NCBI GenBank assembly: GCA_015062305.1
Contig: SUUX01000005.1
Span: 22,572 to 86,571, forward strand
Direction of reading: 5' to 3'
Origin: Alphaproteobacteria bacterium
GTDB lineage: Bacteria; Pseudomonadota; Alphaproteobacteria; RF32; CAG-239
DNA: 64,000 bases
This document shows, in pieces, positions 43,453-53,014 of this stretch. Position numbers and translations under genes: made by a program. How positions within the stretch are numbered: the stretch's first letter is position 1; every line of letters starts with the position of its first letter. The notes below the pieces were generated by a model. The model saw only the letters and a list, made by a program, of their open reading frames with translations, made no database searches and was not told the DNA's origin.

Positions 43453-44511
43453 ATGGTTGTTACAAAAAAGAATCGGAATGTAATGATCTGGTTGATAATT
43501 TTGTTACTTTTTGGAGCAGCTGTTTATGTGTTGCGCTCAGTGTTAATGCCATTTGTGGCCGGAATAATAATCGGTTATTTATTAGATCCGTGGGCAAGCA
43601 AGTTTGAAAAGTTGGGGATGAATCGAACATGGGCTACAATTTTGACAATGTTTTTGTTGGTTTTGGTTTTGGTACCGACGCTGGTGGCTTTGTTTGGGGT
43701 GATAGATAATCAATTGGGACATTTTTTGAGTGTGTTGCCGGAATATATGTCTGCCTTGATAAAAAAAATTGAACCTTTAATTGTTAGTTTGCAAGAGAGA
43801 TTCCCTGCTATGGAAGCAGACAAAATCAGAGAAGCTATCAGAGGTAATATGGGGAATGCTTTGCGAATGGCCGGAAATTTGTTGCGAAAGCTGGTTAGTG
43901 GCGGTTTTGCTCTGATGAATATTTTATCTTTGATATTGATTACACCTGTTGTGGCTTTTTATATGCTCAGAGATTGGAAACCTTTTGTGAAGAAGGTTGA
44001 TGATTTATTGCCTAAGCATTCAAAGAAAAATATTGAAAAACAGGCTAAGGAAATTGATGGAATTTTGTCTTCTTTTATTAGAGGTCAATTATCTGTTTGC
44101 GTGTTACTTGGCACGTTTTATGCTGTGGGGCTTTATTTGGTGGGATTAGATTTGGGAGTGTTGGTAGGTTTTATTGCAGGTATAATCTCTTTTATTCCAT
44201 ATGTTGGCTCTATTTTTGGTTTTGTAGTTAGTTTGGGAATAGCTTTTGCTCAGTTTGATAGCTTAATGCCTATAGCTCAAGTTGTTGGAGTGTTTATGAT
44301 TGGGCAATTTATTGAAGGAAATTTCTTGACGCCAAATTTAGTTGGTGATTCTGTAGGATTGCATCCGGTTTGGATAATGTTTGCGTTGCTGGCTGGTGGT
44401 GTTCTTTTGGGATTTTTGGGGCTAATGGTGGCCGTGCCGGTTGCTGCAATAATCGGCGTTATTGTTAGACATGCTATTGATAATTATAAAGAAAGTTCAC
44501 TATACAAATAA
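43453..44511 (+). CDS. AI-2E family (PerM/TqsA-like) transporter
   Basis: 352-residue inner-membrane protein with about eight helices. The family pattern is visible: two helices at the N-terminus, a soluble helical insert (about 80-150), the TPVVAFYMLRDW segment (about 160-180), then GFIAGIISFIPYVGSIFG and GQFIEGNFLTPNLVGDSVGLHPVW. Substrate is not predictable. Ribosome site GGGAG. Probably cotranscribed with the DUF2066 gene. Confidence 0.92.
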   Translation: MVVTKKNRNVMIWLIILLLFGAAVYVLRSVLMPFVAGIIIGYLLDPWASKFEKLGMNRTWATILTMFLLVLVLVPTLVALFGVIDNQLGHFLSVLPEYMSALIKKIEPLIVSLQERFPAMEADKIREAIRGNMGNALRMAGNLLRKLVSGGFALMNILSLILITPVVAFYMLRDWKPFVKKVDDLLPKHSKKNIEKQAKEIDGILSSFIRGQLSVCVLLGTFYAVGLYLVGLDLGVLVGFIAGIISFIPYVGSIFGFVVSLGIAFAQFDSLMPIAQVVGVFMIGQFIEGNFLTPNLVGDSVGLHPVWIMFALLAGGVLLGFLGLMVAVPVAAIIGVIVRHAIDNYKESSLYK

Positions 44512-44711
44512 AATCAGATAAATGGCATGTCTATTATATGTAATTGTTGTTTAACACCGTCTAAAATAACTGCTATACCAAACTTTCAGGCAGACAGAGT
44601 TTGTATACCAACTAGCTAATTGCTTGTCTCCCTTCCCCTCCAATACCTTGAGTTTAAAAGATGTTTTTTGGTGGGTGTTTTAATACTTATTTAATTTTAA
44701 GAGATTATCAT

Positions 44712-44745
44712 AACCTCGATTTTATGTATATGCGATTGCGAGGTT
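44712..44745 (+). promoter_or_regulatory. Hairpin covering the mraY ribosome site
   Basis: AACCTCG (44712-44718) is the exact complement of CGAGGTT (44739-44745). The right arm contains the mraY Shine-Dalgarno GAGG (44740-44743), which lies six bases before the ATG. The stem could hide the site and reduce initiation. It is in the 44512-44749 gap, where no gene is seen and no clear promoter stands out. Confidence 0.5.
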
Positions 44746-44749
44746 TGTT

Positions 44750-45826
44750 ATGTTGCAATATTTGTTTAATGTTATTTCTGCTCCTGATTATTTGAATACA
44801 GTATATTCTCGCTGTTTTATGGCTTTTTTTGTGGCTTTGATTTTGAGCCTATCTTTTGGTGACAGGTTAATTAAATTTTTGCGAGCTCATCAGAAAAAAG
44901 GACAGCCAATCAGAGATGATGGTCCTCAATCGCATTTGCTGACCAAAAAAGGAACGCCGACAATGGGAGGAATCTTGATTTTGGGAAGCTCTATTTTAGC
45001 TATGTTGCTGTGTGCTGATTTGACTAATCCTTTAATTTGGGTTTCTATTTTGGTTCTGGTTGTATATGGCGTTGTGGGAGCTATTGATGATTATACAAAA
45101 GTGAAAAAACAATCGGCAAATGCTATGACTGCAAGAATGAAATTGCTTTTGCAATTTTCTACGGCGTTGATTGCAGTATTGGTTATATCTTTTGAAATGC
45201 CTGAGAAGGATAGATTTGTTTTGACACTGCCATATCTTTGGGACTGGTCTTTGAATTTGTGTTGGTTCTATGTGCCTTTTGCAATGGTTGTGATTGCAGG
45301 AGCATCTAATGCAGTTAATTTGACAGATGGATTAGATGGTTTGGCTTCGGGTTTGATGGTGATTGCCTTGCCGGTGTTTATGGTTATAGCTTATATTTGT
45401 GGATCTGATTTGGTGAAAGATGTGTATATGATGCCAGTGCCTATGGCGGGAGAAATTGCGGTTAGCTGTGCGGCTGTGATTGGTGCATGTTTGGGCTTTT
45501 TATGGTTTAATGCTGCTCCGGCAAAGGTTTTTATGGGCGATACTGGTTCTTTGGCTTTGGGTGCTTATTTGGGAACAATATCTGTAATGCTAAAACATGA
45601 AATTTTGTTGGCAATTGTGGGGTTTGTATTTGTGGCAGAGGCTTTGTCGGTAATTATGCAAGTGTATTGGTTTAAGCATACCGGAGGAAAAAGAATATTT
45701 AAGATGGCTCCAATACATCATCATTTTGAACAATGTGGATGGCCTGAGACCAGAGTTGTTGTGCGATTTTGGTTGATAGGTATTGTGTTGGCGGTATTGG
45801 GTTTTTTAGCTATTCAATATAAGTAA
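44750..45826 (+). CDS. mraY: Phospho-N-acetylmuramoyl-pentapeptide transferase
   Basis: Transfers phospho-MurNAc-pentapeptide to undecaprenyl phosphate, making lipid I. 358 residues and about ten membrane helices. Motifs: KKGTPTMGGILIL, DDYTKVKKQSANAM, NAVNLTDGLDGLASGL, FLWFNAAPAKVFMGDTGSLALG and MAPIHHHFEQCGW. First gene of a shortened division cluster; murE and murF, its usual upstream neighbours, are missing. ftsW follows after 16 nt with no murD. Confidence 0.98.
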   Translation: MLQYLFNVISAPDYLNTVYSRCFMAFFVALILSLSFGDRLIKFLRAHQKKGQPIRDDGPQSHLLTKKGTPTMGGILILGSSILAMLLCADLTNPLIWVSILVLVVYGVVGAIDDYTKVKKQSANAMTARMKLLLQFSTALIAVLVISFEMPEKDRFVLTLPYLWDWSLNLCWFYVPFAMVVIAGASNAVNLTDGLDGLASGLMVIALPVFMVIAYICGSDLVKDVYMMPVPMAGEIAVSCAAVIGACLGFLWFNAAPAKVFMGDTGSLALGAYLGTISVMLKHEILLAIVGFVFVAEALSVIMQVYWFKHTGGKRIFKMAPIHHHFEQCGWPETRVVVRFWLIGIVLAVLGFLAIQYK

Positions 45827-45842
45827 AAAGAAGGGGAACGGA

Positions 45843-46973
45843 ATGTTAATTTTTTCCAGAACGAATCGGGGAATACTTGCCAACTGGTGGTGGACAGTTG
45901 ATAAACCTTTGTTGACAATGATTTCGACCTTGATTGTTTTGGGTGCTTTTTTGACTTTTTCGGCTTCTCCTGCCGTGGCCAACAGAATAGGAGAAGGGAC
46001 GTTTCATTTTATTGCTAAGCAATTTATATTTTTGCCAATTGCAACCGTGGGAATGTTGGTGTTGTCTATGCTCAGTTTGAAGCAGATTAGGCGAGTTGCT
46101 GTGTTGGGGTATGTGGTGACAATAATTATGATGATTTTGACACTTTTTTGGGGTGTCGAAATTAAAGGTGCTAAACGTTGGATAGATTTGGGTTTTTTTA
46201 GCTTGCAGGCATCTGAATTTGTGAAGCCCACATTTATTATTGCTGCGGCATGGCTTTTTGAAGGGCAAAAGAAATATACTGATTTTCCTGGAAATTTGCT
46301 GTCTATTGGTTTGTATGTTTTTACCTTGGCTTTGTTGTTGTTGCAACCTGATGTTGGTATGTCAATTGTATTGACACTAATTTGGGGGTTTCAGTTCTTT
46401 TTGGCCGGTTTGCCTTGGATTTTGGTGGGCGGTTTTTTGTTGTTGATTTTGGTGGCTGCCGGAGGTGTGTATGTGTTTTTTCCGCATGTGCAAGCACGAG
46501 TACAACAGTTTTTGGCCGATGGAAATAATTTGAGTTATCAAGTTAAGCGCTCTTTGGAGGCTTTTGAAAAAGGTGGTTTTTGGGGTGTCGGCCCTGGTGA
46601 GGGTGTGGTGAAAATGTATATCCCTGATGCACATACGGATTTTATTTTTGCGGTGGCAGCAGAAGAATATGGAATGCTTTTGTGTCTATTGATTGTGGGG
46701 TTGTATGCCGGTATTGTGATTAGGTCTTTTATGATATCGGGTAAAGATAATAATTTGTTTATAATATTGGCAACTTGCGGTTTGGCAGCAAGTTTGGGTT
46801 TGCAAGGCATTATTAATATGGCATCTACATTACATTTGGGGCCAACAAAGGGAATGGCTTTGCCTTTTATTTCTTATGGCGGGTCTTCTTTGTTGGCAGC
46901 TGCAGGTGGAATGGGAATGTTATTGGCTATTACTCGCAAAAATGTGCATGCGGAGGATCAAGATGAAAACTGA
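45843..46973 (+). CDS. ftsW: Septal peptidoglycan polymerase FtsW (SEDS family)
   Basis: SEDS glycosyltransferase that polymerises lipid II at the septum. 376 residues, ten membrane helices, with GAKRWIDLGFFSLQASEFVKP, LLQPDVGMSIV, AYQVKRSLEAF-like loop (SYQVKRSLEAFEKGGFWGVGPGEG) and GPTKGMALPFISYGGSS. The conserved WIDL and catalytic-loop Asp region are intact. murG starts inside its last codons (11-nt overlap). Confidence 0.97.
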   Translation: MLIFSRTNRGILANWWWTVDKPLLTMISTLIVLGAFLTFSASPAVANRIGEGTFHFIAKQFIFLPIATVGMLVLSMLSLKQIRRVAVLGYVVTIIMMILTLFWGVEIKGAKRWIDLGFFSLQASEFVKPTFIIAAAWLFEGQKKYTDFPGNLLSIGLYVFTLALLLLQPDVGMSIVLTLIWGFQFFLAGLPWILVGGFLLLILVAAGGVYVFFPHVQARVQQFLADGNNLSYQVKRSLEAFEKGGFWGVGPGEGVVKMYIPDAHTDFIFAVAAEEYGMLLCLLIVGLYAGIVIRSFMISGKDNNLFIILATCGLAASLGLQGIINMASTLHLGPTKGMALPFISYGGSSLLAAAGGMGMLLAITRKNVHAEDQDEN

Positions 46974-48066
46974 ACAGAAAAATAAATTAATTGTTTTGAC
47001 AGCAGGAGGAACAGGAGGTCATGTATATCCTGCAGAAGCATTGGCTGAAGAGTTGGAAAAAAGAGGATATGCTTTGATGTTGGTTACGGACAAGCGAGGC
47101 AAAAACAATTATAAAGGAAGACTTGGTCAAATGCCAAATGTGGCGGTATTGTCTGGTGGTGTGGTTGGAAAATCTAAGTTGTTTAAATTACAAAGTTTGC
47201 TTAAAACAGCATTGGGAACACTGCAAGCTCTTTGGGTGTTGTATCGAAATAAGCCGGTGTGTGTGGTTGGGTTTGGCGGATATGCTTCTTTTCCGGCTTC
47301 GGTTGCCGCAATTTTGTCGGGAACAGATTTGGTTATTCATGAACAAAATTCTGTAATGAGTAGGACTAACAGATTTTTGAGTAAGTATGCAGAAATTGTG
47401 GCTCAGAGTTTTAGGAAGGTTAAATATGCTCCATCGGAGGAGAAAACAGTATTGTGTGGTATGCCGGTGAGAGCTGCAATTGTAGAAGCAGCAAAAAAAG
47501 GTTATCCGACATTAAAAGAAAATGATAAATTGCAGATATTGGTGTTGGGCGGAAGTCAAGGAGCTAAAATATTTGGCGATGTTATACCTGCTGCAATTGC
47601 AAAATTAGGAAAAAAGCAAGCCGCAAAAATTAGGATCTATCAGCAATGCAGAGTTGGACAAGAAAATGAAATTGCCGCAGCTTATGAGGGAACAGGTGTA
47701 GAATTGGTGGTGAAACACTTTTTTGAAAATATGGATGAATTGTATGCCGGTTCTCATATTGTTATATCTAGAGCAGGTGCTTCTTCGGTGTCTGAAATTG
47801 CAGTGGTGGGGGTTCCTTCAATCTTGGTGCCTTTGCCAACGGCAGCAGATGATCATCAGACATCTAATGCTGTCGAAATTGCAGATGCCGGAGCAGGGAT
47901 TGTGATTAAACAAAAAGAATTTTCTCCGGATAGATTGAAAAAAGTAATAGAAGAATGGGCAGGGGATTATTGTAAACTAAAGTTGATGTCTGAGGCAGCA
48001 CAGAAGGTTTCGATAAAAGATGCGGCTAAAAGATTGGCAGATGCTATTGAAAAGAAAATAAGTTAG
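46963..48066 (+). CDS. murG: UDP-GlcNAc transferase MurG
   Basis: Adds GlcNAc to lipid I to form lipid II on the cytoplasmic face. 367 residues from ATG 46963 (CGGAGGATCAAG site); a longer frame starting within ftsW is rejected. GT28 motifs: LTAGGTGGHVYPAEALAEEL, VVGFGGYASFP, HEQNSVMSRTNR, LVLGGSQGAKIF and ISRAGASSVSEIAVVG. murC, normally next, is absent; murB follows after 16 nt. Confidence 0.98.
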   Translation: MKTEQKNKLIVLTAGGTGGHVYPAEALAEELEKRGYALMLVTDKRGKNNYKGRLGQMPNVAVLSGGVVGKSKLFKLQSLLKTALGTLQALWVLYRNKPVCVVGFGGYASFPASVAAILSGTDLVIHEQNSVMSRTNRFLSKYAEIVAQSFRKVKYAPSEEKTVLCGMPVRAAIVEAAKKGYPTLKENDKLQILVLGGSQGAKIFGDVIPAAIAKLGKKQAAKIRIYQQCRVGQENEIAAAYEGTGVELVVKHFFENMDELYAGSHIVISRAGASSVSEIAVVGVPSILVPLPTAADDHQTSNAVEIADAGAGIVIKQKEFSPDRLKKVIEEWAGDYCKLKLMSEAAQKVSIKDAAKRLADAIEKKIS

Positions 48067-48082
48067 AATTGGGGAGGCTAAA

Positions 48083-49006
48083 ATGTTTGGTTTGGGCAAA
48101 AAAAAGAATGACTTGGTGAAGTTGTTGCCAGAAATTAGGGGAAAATATCTGTGCAATGAACCAATGTCTAAACATACATGGTTTGCAGTTGGGGGACCAG
48201 CTGAGGTTATGTTTTGCCCAAAAGATGATGCTGATTTGAGCTGGTTTTTGAAAGCAAAACCATATAATTTGCCTATTTGTGTGGTTGGCGGTGGTTCTAA
48301 TTTGTTGGTTAGAGATGGAGGTATTCCCGGAGTTGTGATTAAGTTGGAGGGGAGCTTTTTTAGGCGATGGAAGCTTGATGACGGATATATTACATGTGGA
48401 GCAGGATTGCGGAATGCAGATTTGAAAAAAATTATGTTGGAAAATAAATTGGGGGGACTTGAGTTTTTGGTTTCTATTCCCGGACATTTGGGGGGAGCTG
48501 TTAAAACAAATGCCGGATGTTTTGGAAAAGAACTCAAGGACGTCTTGCTGCGGGCAACTATTATAAACGGAGAAGGGGAAATCCGTGAAGTGCCCGCAGA
48601 TGATTTATCTTTATCTTATCGTAGTAGTTTGTTTCCTGATGATTGGATTATTTTGGCTTTGACGCTGAAGGTGGAAAATAAGGAGCCGGAAGAAACATTA
48701 AAAATCTTAAATGAGCAAAAAAATTATCGTTTGAAAAATCAGCCTCATAATGTAAAGACAGCGGGCTCTACGTTTAAGAATCCGGAGGGTTTACGTGCGT
48801 GGGAATTGATAAAAAAATCAGGATGTGCCGATTTGCATATTAATGGTGCAAAGGTTTCTGAAAAACATTGTAATTTTTTGGTTAACGCAAATGGGGCAAC
48901 AGCCGCTGATATTGAGTTGCTGGGTGAAACAATTGTTGCAAAAGTGAAAGAAAAAACTTCTATTGTATTGGAATGGGAAGTAAAAAGATTGGGTATTAAT
49001 AAATAA
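48083..49006 (+). CDS. murB: UDP-N-acetylenolpyruvoylglucosamine reductase
   Basis: FAD-dependent reductase that makes UDP-MurNAc. 307 residues, the type lacking the extra C-terminal loop in its usual alphaproteobacterial form. Motifs: NEPMSKHTWFAVGGPAEVMF, CVVGGGSNLLVRDGGIPGVVI, LEFLVSIPGHLGGAVKTNAGCFG and AGSTFKNPEG with the catalytic Ser. A C-terminal Glu is kept in ATAADIELL context. ddl, usually between murB and ftsQ, is absent. Confidence 0.97.
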   Translation: MFGLGKKKNDLVKLLPEIRGKYLCNEPMSKHTWFAVGGPAEVMFCPKDDADLSWFLKAKPYNLPICVVGGGSNLLVRDGGIPGVVIKLEGSFFRRWKLDDGYITCGAGLRNADLKKIMLENKLGGLEFLVSIPGHLGGAVKTNAGCFGKELKDVLLRATIINGEGEIREVPADDLSLSYRSSLFPDDWIILALTLKVENKEPEETLKILNEQKNYRLKNQPHNVKTAGSTFKNPEGLRAWELIKKSGCADLHINGAKVSEKHCNFLVNANGATAADIELLGETIVAKVKEKTSIVLEWEVKRLGINK

Positions 49007-49015
49007 AAAGATAAC

Positions 49016-49891
49016 ATGACTGATAAAACTGATAATGTAACAAACAAACAAGTAAAGACACCCAAGCTTCTGAAGCCAGCTAATGAGTGGCCTTTACGCA
49101 TGGTTGGAACAATTTTAGTATTGTCAGTGATTGTTTTTCTTGCTGGAACAATATTGTTTTTTAAGAATGATGTTTTGGGCAAGCAGTTGGACAAGATGAT
49201 GGTTTCACTGTATGATTGGTGTGGTCAGCAGGGAATGGTTTTGAGTGATGTTGTTGTTTCTGGTCGAGGGCGAACATCTAAGGAAGATGTTGAAAAAGCC
49301 GTGGCGGTGAATCGTGGCGATAACATGCTGAAAATGGATATATATGGCATGAAAACCAGATTGGAAGAATTGCCGTGGGTGCAAGAAGCTGTTGTTAGAC
49401 GAAGTTTTTTTCCAAATGTTTTGAATGTGGAATTGGTGGAAAAACAAGTAAAAGCAATTTGGCAAATTAATGAAAAATTTTATCCATTGGATAGTGAGGG
49501 AAAGATAATAAATGCAGAATTTAAAATAGATGCACCGATATTGTTGATTGTTGGAGCCGGAGCTCCGGATAATTTTAAAAATTTGATGGAGGCTCTCCGG
49601 GATGGGGATAAAGATTATATTGAACGAGTAAAGGTGGCTAATTTTATTTCTGGTAGACGTTGGAATTTGATACTTGATGATATCAGACATGGTGTAACGA
49701 TTAAGTTGCCGGAAGAAGATATTGCTAAAGCGTGGAAAAAATTGGTGCATTTAGATGAAAAAAAAGGTATCTTTAAGCGTAAATTAACCATCATTGATTT
49801 AAGATTACCTAACAAGGTTATTGTAAAACTGCGTAAGGGCGTGGTTGATGATTCTGCAGGACTTGCTGGTGCTGTGGAACATAGGATATAA
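49016..49891 (+). CDS. ftsQ: Cell division protein FtsQ
   Basis: Bitopic divisome protein linking early and late division proteins. 291 residues: a polar cytoplasmic N-terminus of about 35, one membrane helix (MVGTILVLSVIVFLAGTILFF), then the POTRA domain (VVVSGRGRTSKEDVEKAVAV, 75-95) and the FtsQ beta region with LPWVQEAVVRRSFFPNVLNVELVEK. FtsA starts 10 nt downstream. Confidence 0.95.
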   Translation: MTDKTDNVTNKQVKTPKLLKPANEWPLRMVGTILVLSVIVFLAGTILFFKNDVLGKQLDKMMVSLYDWCGQQGMVLSDVVVSGRGRTSKEDVEKAVAVNRGDNMLKMDIYGMKTRLEELPWVQEAVVRRSFFPNVLNVELVEKQVKAIWQINEKFYPLDSEGKIINAEFKIDAPILLIVGAGAPDNFKNLMEALRDGDKDYIERVKVANFISGRRWNLILDDIRHGVTIKLPEEDIAKAWKKLVHLDEKKGIFKRKLTIIDLRLPNKVIVKLRKGVVDDSAGLAGAVEHRI

Positions 49892-49900
49892 GAGGAAAAA

Positions 49901-51160
49901 ATGGGAACACATTCGTTTAATAGAGCGACAACCATAGCTGCTTTGGATATTGGATCATCTAAAGTTTGCTGTGTTATTGCAAAAATAGGTCGTGATAAAC
50001 GAATTAATGTTGTCGGATATGGGTGCAATGCGGCTAAAGGGATAAAAAATGGAGTGGTTACAGATATTAATCAGGCCACAATATCTGTTGGAAACGCTGT
50101 TGATGCTGCAGAGCAGATGGCTAATGAAAGAATTAACCGTGTAATTGTTAATGTATCCGGAGATAAAATTAAGAGTGTTATTAAAACATCGACAATAGCA
50201 TTAAGTCGTAATCGTCCTGTAAATGAGGGTGATTTGGTGAAAGTTGTTGATAAGGGAATACATAAAATTAATGTTGAAGGATGTGAGCTAATTCATTGTT
50301 TGCCAACGAATTATCGTTTGGATAGCGGAGAAGATATTAAAGACCCTCGAAATATTTTTGGAGAGAATCTGTCAGTTGATATTTTGTTGGGTTCTGTGCC
50401 GGATATTCAGTATAGAAATGTGTCTAATGTTGTTGGAAATGCAACGTTGGAAATTGCCGGAAAGGCCTTTTCGTCTTATGCATCAGGATTGGCGTGTTTG
50501 GTTGATGACGAGAGAGAGCTTGGCGCTACCGTGATTGATATGGGAGGAGGAACCACCTCAATTGCTTGTTTTAAGCATGGGTTTCCATTTTATTTTGCGT
50601 CATTGCCGGTTGGCGGAAATAATGTTACAAATGATATTGCATATGGTTTGACCACGTCATTTTCTCATGCAGAGAGGTTGAAAGTTTTGCATGGGTGTGC
50701 TTTTTTGAGCAGCCAAGATAATGAAGAAACAATTAATGTGTATCCGGTTGGTGAAGAAGATGATAGTTGTATAAAACAAATTCCCAGAGCAGAGCTGATT
50801 AGTATTATAACACCCCGTATTGAGGAAACTTTTGAAATGGTGAATCGTAAATTGGCAGAAGCTGGTTTGCAGGATATATCTAGTCATAGAGTTGTTTTGA
50901 CAGGTGGGGCTTCTCAGTTAGCAGGGGTGCGAGAAATTGCGTCGATTGTTTTGGATAAACAAGTTCGTTTAGGACGCCCTAAAAATATTTTAAATCTGCC
51001 AGATAAATTATGTGGTGCATCTTATTCCACATGCATAGGATTGTTGCTTTTTGCTCTGAATTATACTGAAAGAAAGCCGGGGAAAGTGGTGAATAAGCCT
51101 GTGCGTAATGGTGATAGTGGATTAGGCAAAGTGTTTTCTTGGTTGAAGCAAAATTTTTAG
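49901..51160 (+). CDS. ftsA: Cell division protein FtsA
   Basis: Actin-like ATPase that tethers FtsZ to the membrane. 419 residues: AALDIGSSKVCCVIAKIG at the start, VIDMGGGTTSIACFKHG (phosphate 2) and VVLTGGASQLAGVREIA. The C-terminus ends with an amphipathic helix (LGKVFSWLKQNF), the membrane-targeting sequence. Ribosome site AAGAGGAAAA. ftsZ follows after 99 nt that may hold its own promoter; I could not pick one with confidence. Confidence 0.98.
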   Translation: MGTHSFNRATTIAALDIGSSKVCCVIAKIGRDKRINVVGYGCNAAKGIKNGVVTDINQATISVGNAVDAAEQMANERINRVIVNVSGDKIKSVIKTSTIALSRNRPVNEGDLVKVVDKGIHKINVEGCELIHCLPTNYRLDSGEDIKDPRNIFGENLSVDILLGSVPDIQYRNVSNVVGNATLEIAGKAFSSYASGLACLVDDERELGATVIDMGGGTTSIACFKHGFPFYFASLPVGGNNVTNDIAYGLTTSFSHAERLKVLHGCAFLSSQDNEETINVYPVGEEDDSCIKQIPRAELISIITPRIEETFEMVNRKLAEAGLQDISSHRVVLTGGASQLAGVREIASIVLDKQVRLGRPKNILNLPDKLCGASYSTCIGLLLFALNYTERKPGKVVNKPVRNGDSGLGKVFSWLKQNF

Positions 51161-51259
51161 TTTTTTTCAAAAAAAAATATGTTGGTAACCAAAACTTAAG
51201 GTATTGTGTTTTATCCTAAAGGTAATATGAAATCTTAGGTTTTGGGAGAAATTTATACA

Positions 51260-52942
51260 ATGTCAATTAAATTAGCTGTTCCAGATAAAAATGTTATGCA
51301 ATTGAAACCTCGAATCTCTGTTATTGGTGTCGGCGGCGGTGGTGGTAATGCCGTCAATAATATGATATCTCAAAACTTAGAGGGAATCGATTTTATTGTA
51401 GCAAACACAGATGCTCAAGCTTTGGAAAACTCTAAGACGAATCGTAGGATTCAGCTTGGTTTAGAGACAACTAAAGGTTTGGGCGCAGGAGCCCGTCCAG
51501 AGGTTGGGCGTTTGTCTGCAGAAGAAGCAAGAGAAGAAATTGAGCGTGAGCTTGATGGTGCAAATATGGTGTTTATTACTGCCGGTATGGGTGGTGGTAC
51601 AGGTTCCGGTGCTGCTCCTGTTGTAGCAAAAATTGCAAAAGATAAAGGTATACTTACGGTTGGTGTGGTAACAAAGCCTTTTCAGTTTGAAGGCAAAAAA
51701 CGTTATGAAACAGCAGAAAAAGCATTAGAAGAGTTTACTAAAGAAGTTGATAGTATCATTGTTATTCCAAACCAAAATCTATTTAGAATCGCAGATAAAA
51801 AAACCACATTGGTAGATGCTTTTGTGATGGCTGATAATGTGTTGTATGCAGGTGTGCGTTCTATTACAGATTTGATGATGATGCCTGGTCTTATTAACTT
51901 GGACTTTGCCGATATAAAATCTATTATGGAAGATAAAGGTAAAGCAATAATGGGAACAGGAGAGGCCGAAGGTGAGGATAGAGCTATTAAAGCTGCAGAA
52001 CAGGCTTTGGCAAATCCTCTATTAGATGATTGTTCTATGCATGGGGCCAAAGGTGTTTTGATAAATATTACCGGTGGTTCTGATATTACATTGTTTGAAA
52101 TTGATGAGGCAGCTAGCAGAATCAAGGAAGAAGTTGATGATGATGCTAATATTATTTTCGGTTCTAGTTTTGATGACACATTAGATGGTAAAATTAGGGT
52201 ATCTATTGTTGCTACAGGTATTGAAGGTGAAGGTATTAAAAGAAACCAGTTTTCTCCAGTGTTGAAAAAACAAGAAGAGCCTGCGGTTAGAATTGAGCCA
52301 GAAGTTGCAGCAACTCCAAGAGAGGTTGTTGCCACCAATTTGGAAACATTTGCAGCTGTTAGGCCAGTAGATATAGAAAATGTTGTTAATATTATTGAAG
52401 AGGCAACGGTAGCTCCTTTGAGTGTGGCTGAAAGTGAGCCGGAAGTTGTTTCTGCCGTATCAAATGAAGTGCAACCGGTGAAGTTTAATGATTTTGATAT
52501 GATAGAGAGATCTACTGTATTGGAAGATATGCCAAATGCAACTTCTTTGTTTAAGGCTATTATTAATAAGTCTGACGACATGAACGAGGTTTCTCAAATG
52601 GAAACAGCATTGTCCTCAGCAGAAAATAATTTTAGGCCAAAGAGTTCTCTTCGTGTTGTGGAAGAAGAACCTGAATTATTCCCTGAGCATGCTAGTAATG
52701 TAGTGTTGCCTAGAAGGCAGGAAGAACCTGAGCAATTGATAAAGAGCTCTGAAGAAGAGGAGGAACATATTCCGACTTTTATTGAAAGAGTTACAGGTTT
52801 TTCTATCGCTAAAAGAAATCGTAAAAAATTGAAAGAGACTGAACGTGTTCAAGAGCCTGTTTCTTCATCTTTTGCAAGTGATGATTATGGGACGGAAGAT
52901 CGCTTGAATTTGGAAATTCCTTCATTTTTACGCCGTAGATAG
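51260..52942 (+). CDS. ftsZ: Cell division protein FtsZ
   Basis: Tubulin-like GTPase that builds the Z ring. 560 residues from ATG 51260 (GGGAGAAA site). The GTPase core shows [24 protein letters not shown], and the tubulin signature GGGTGSG (111-117). A long linker of about 230 acidic residues follows, then the conserved C-terminal peptide [10 protein letters not shown]. The long linker is usual for alphaproteobacteria. MipZ, which inhibits FtsZ near the poles, is encoded about 9 kb away. Confidence 0.98.
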   Translation: MSIKLAVPDKNVMQLKPRISVIGVGGGGGNAVNNMISQNLEGIDFIVANTDAQALENSKTNRRIQLGLETTKGLGAGARPEVGRLSAEEAREEIERELDGANMVFITAGMGGGTGSGAAPVVAKIAKDKGILTVGVVTKPFQFEGKKRYETAEKALEEFTKEVDSIIVIPNQNLFRIADKKTTLVDAFVMADNVLYAGVRSITDLMMMPGLINLDFADIKSIMEDKGKAIMGTGEAEGEDRAIKAAEQALANPLLDDCSMHGAKGVLINITGGSDITLFEIDEAASRIKEEVDDDANIIFGSSFDDTLDGKIRVSIVATGIEGEGIKRNQFSPVLKKQEEPAVRIEPEVAATPREVVATNLETFAAVRPVDIENVVNIIEEATVAPLSVAESEPEVVSAVSNEVQPVKFNDFDMIERSTVLEDMPNATSLFKAIINKSDDMNEVSQMETALSSAENNFRPKSSLRVVEEEPELFPEHASNVVLPRRQEEPEQLIKSSEEEEEHIPTFIERVTGFSIAKRNRKKLKETERVQEPVSSSFASDDYGTEDRLNLEIPSFLRRR

Positions 52943-52980
52943 GTTAATACTAGAAGAATTATTATAAGTATAAACCACAA

Positions 52981-53014
52981 AAAGAACCGATGTATGTCGG
53001 TTCTTTTTTTTTTA
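52981..53014. terminator. Two-way intrinsic terminator between ftsZ and hdaA
   Basis: AAGAACCGA (52983-52991) and TCGGTTCTT (52998-53006) with a 6-nt loop, A run before and ten T in total after; it slightly overlaps the hdaA stop region. Confidence 0.92.

Noticed and set aside
44107-44126. Second sigma-54-like motif TTGGCACGTTTTATGC
   Set aside because: It fits GG-N10-GC but lies in the middle of the PerM gene with no gene start downstream; taken as chance.
46876-46962. Extended murG start within ftsW
   Set aside because: The GT28 N-terminus begins just after ATG 46963, which has a GGAGGA site; the extension is a shadow of ftsW.
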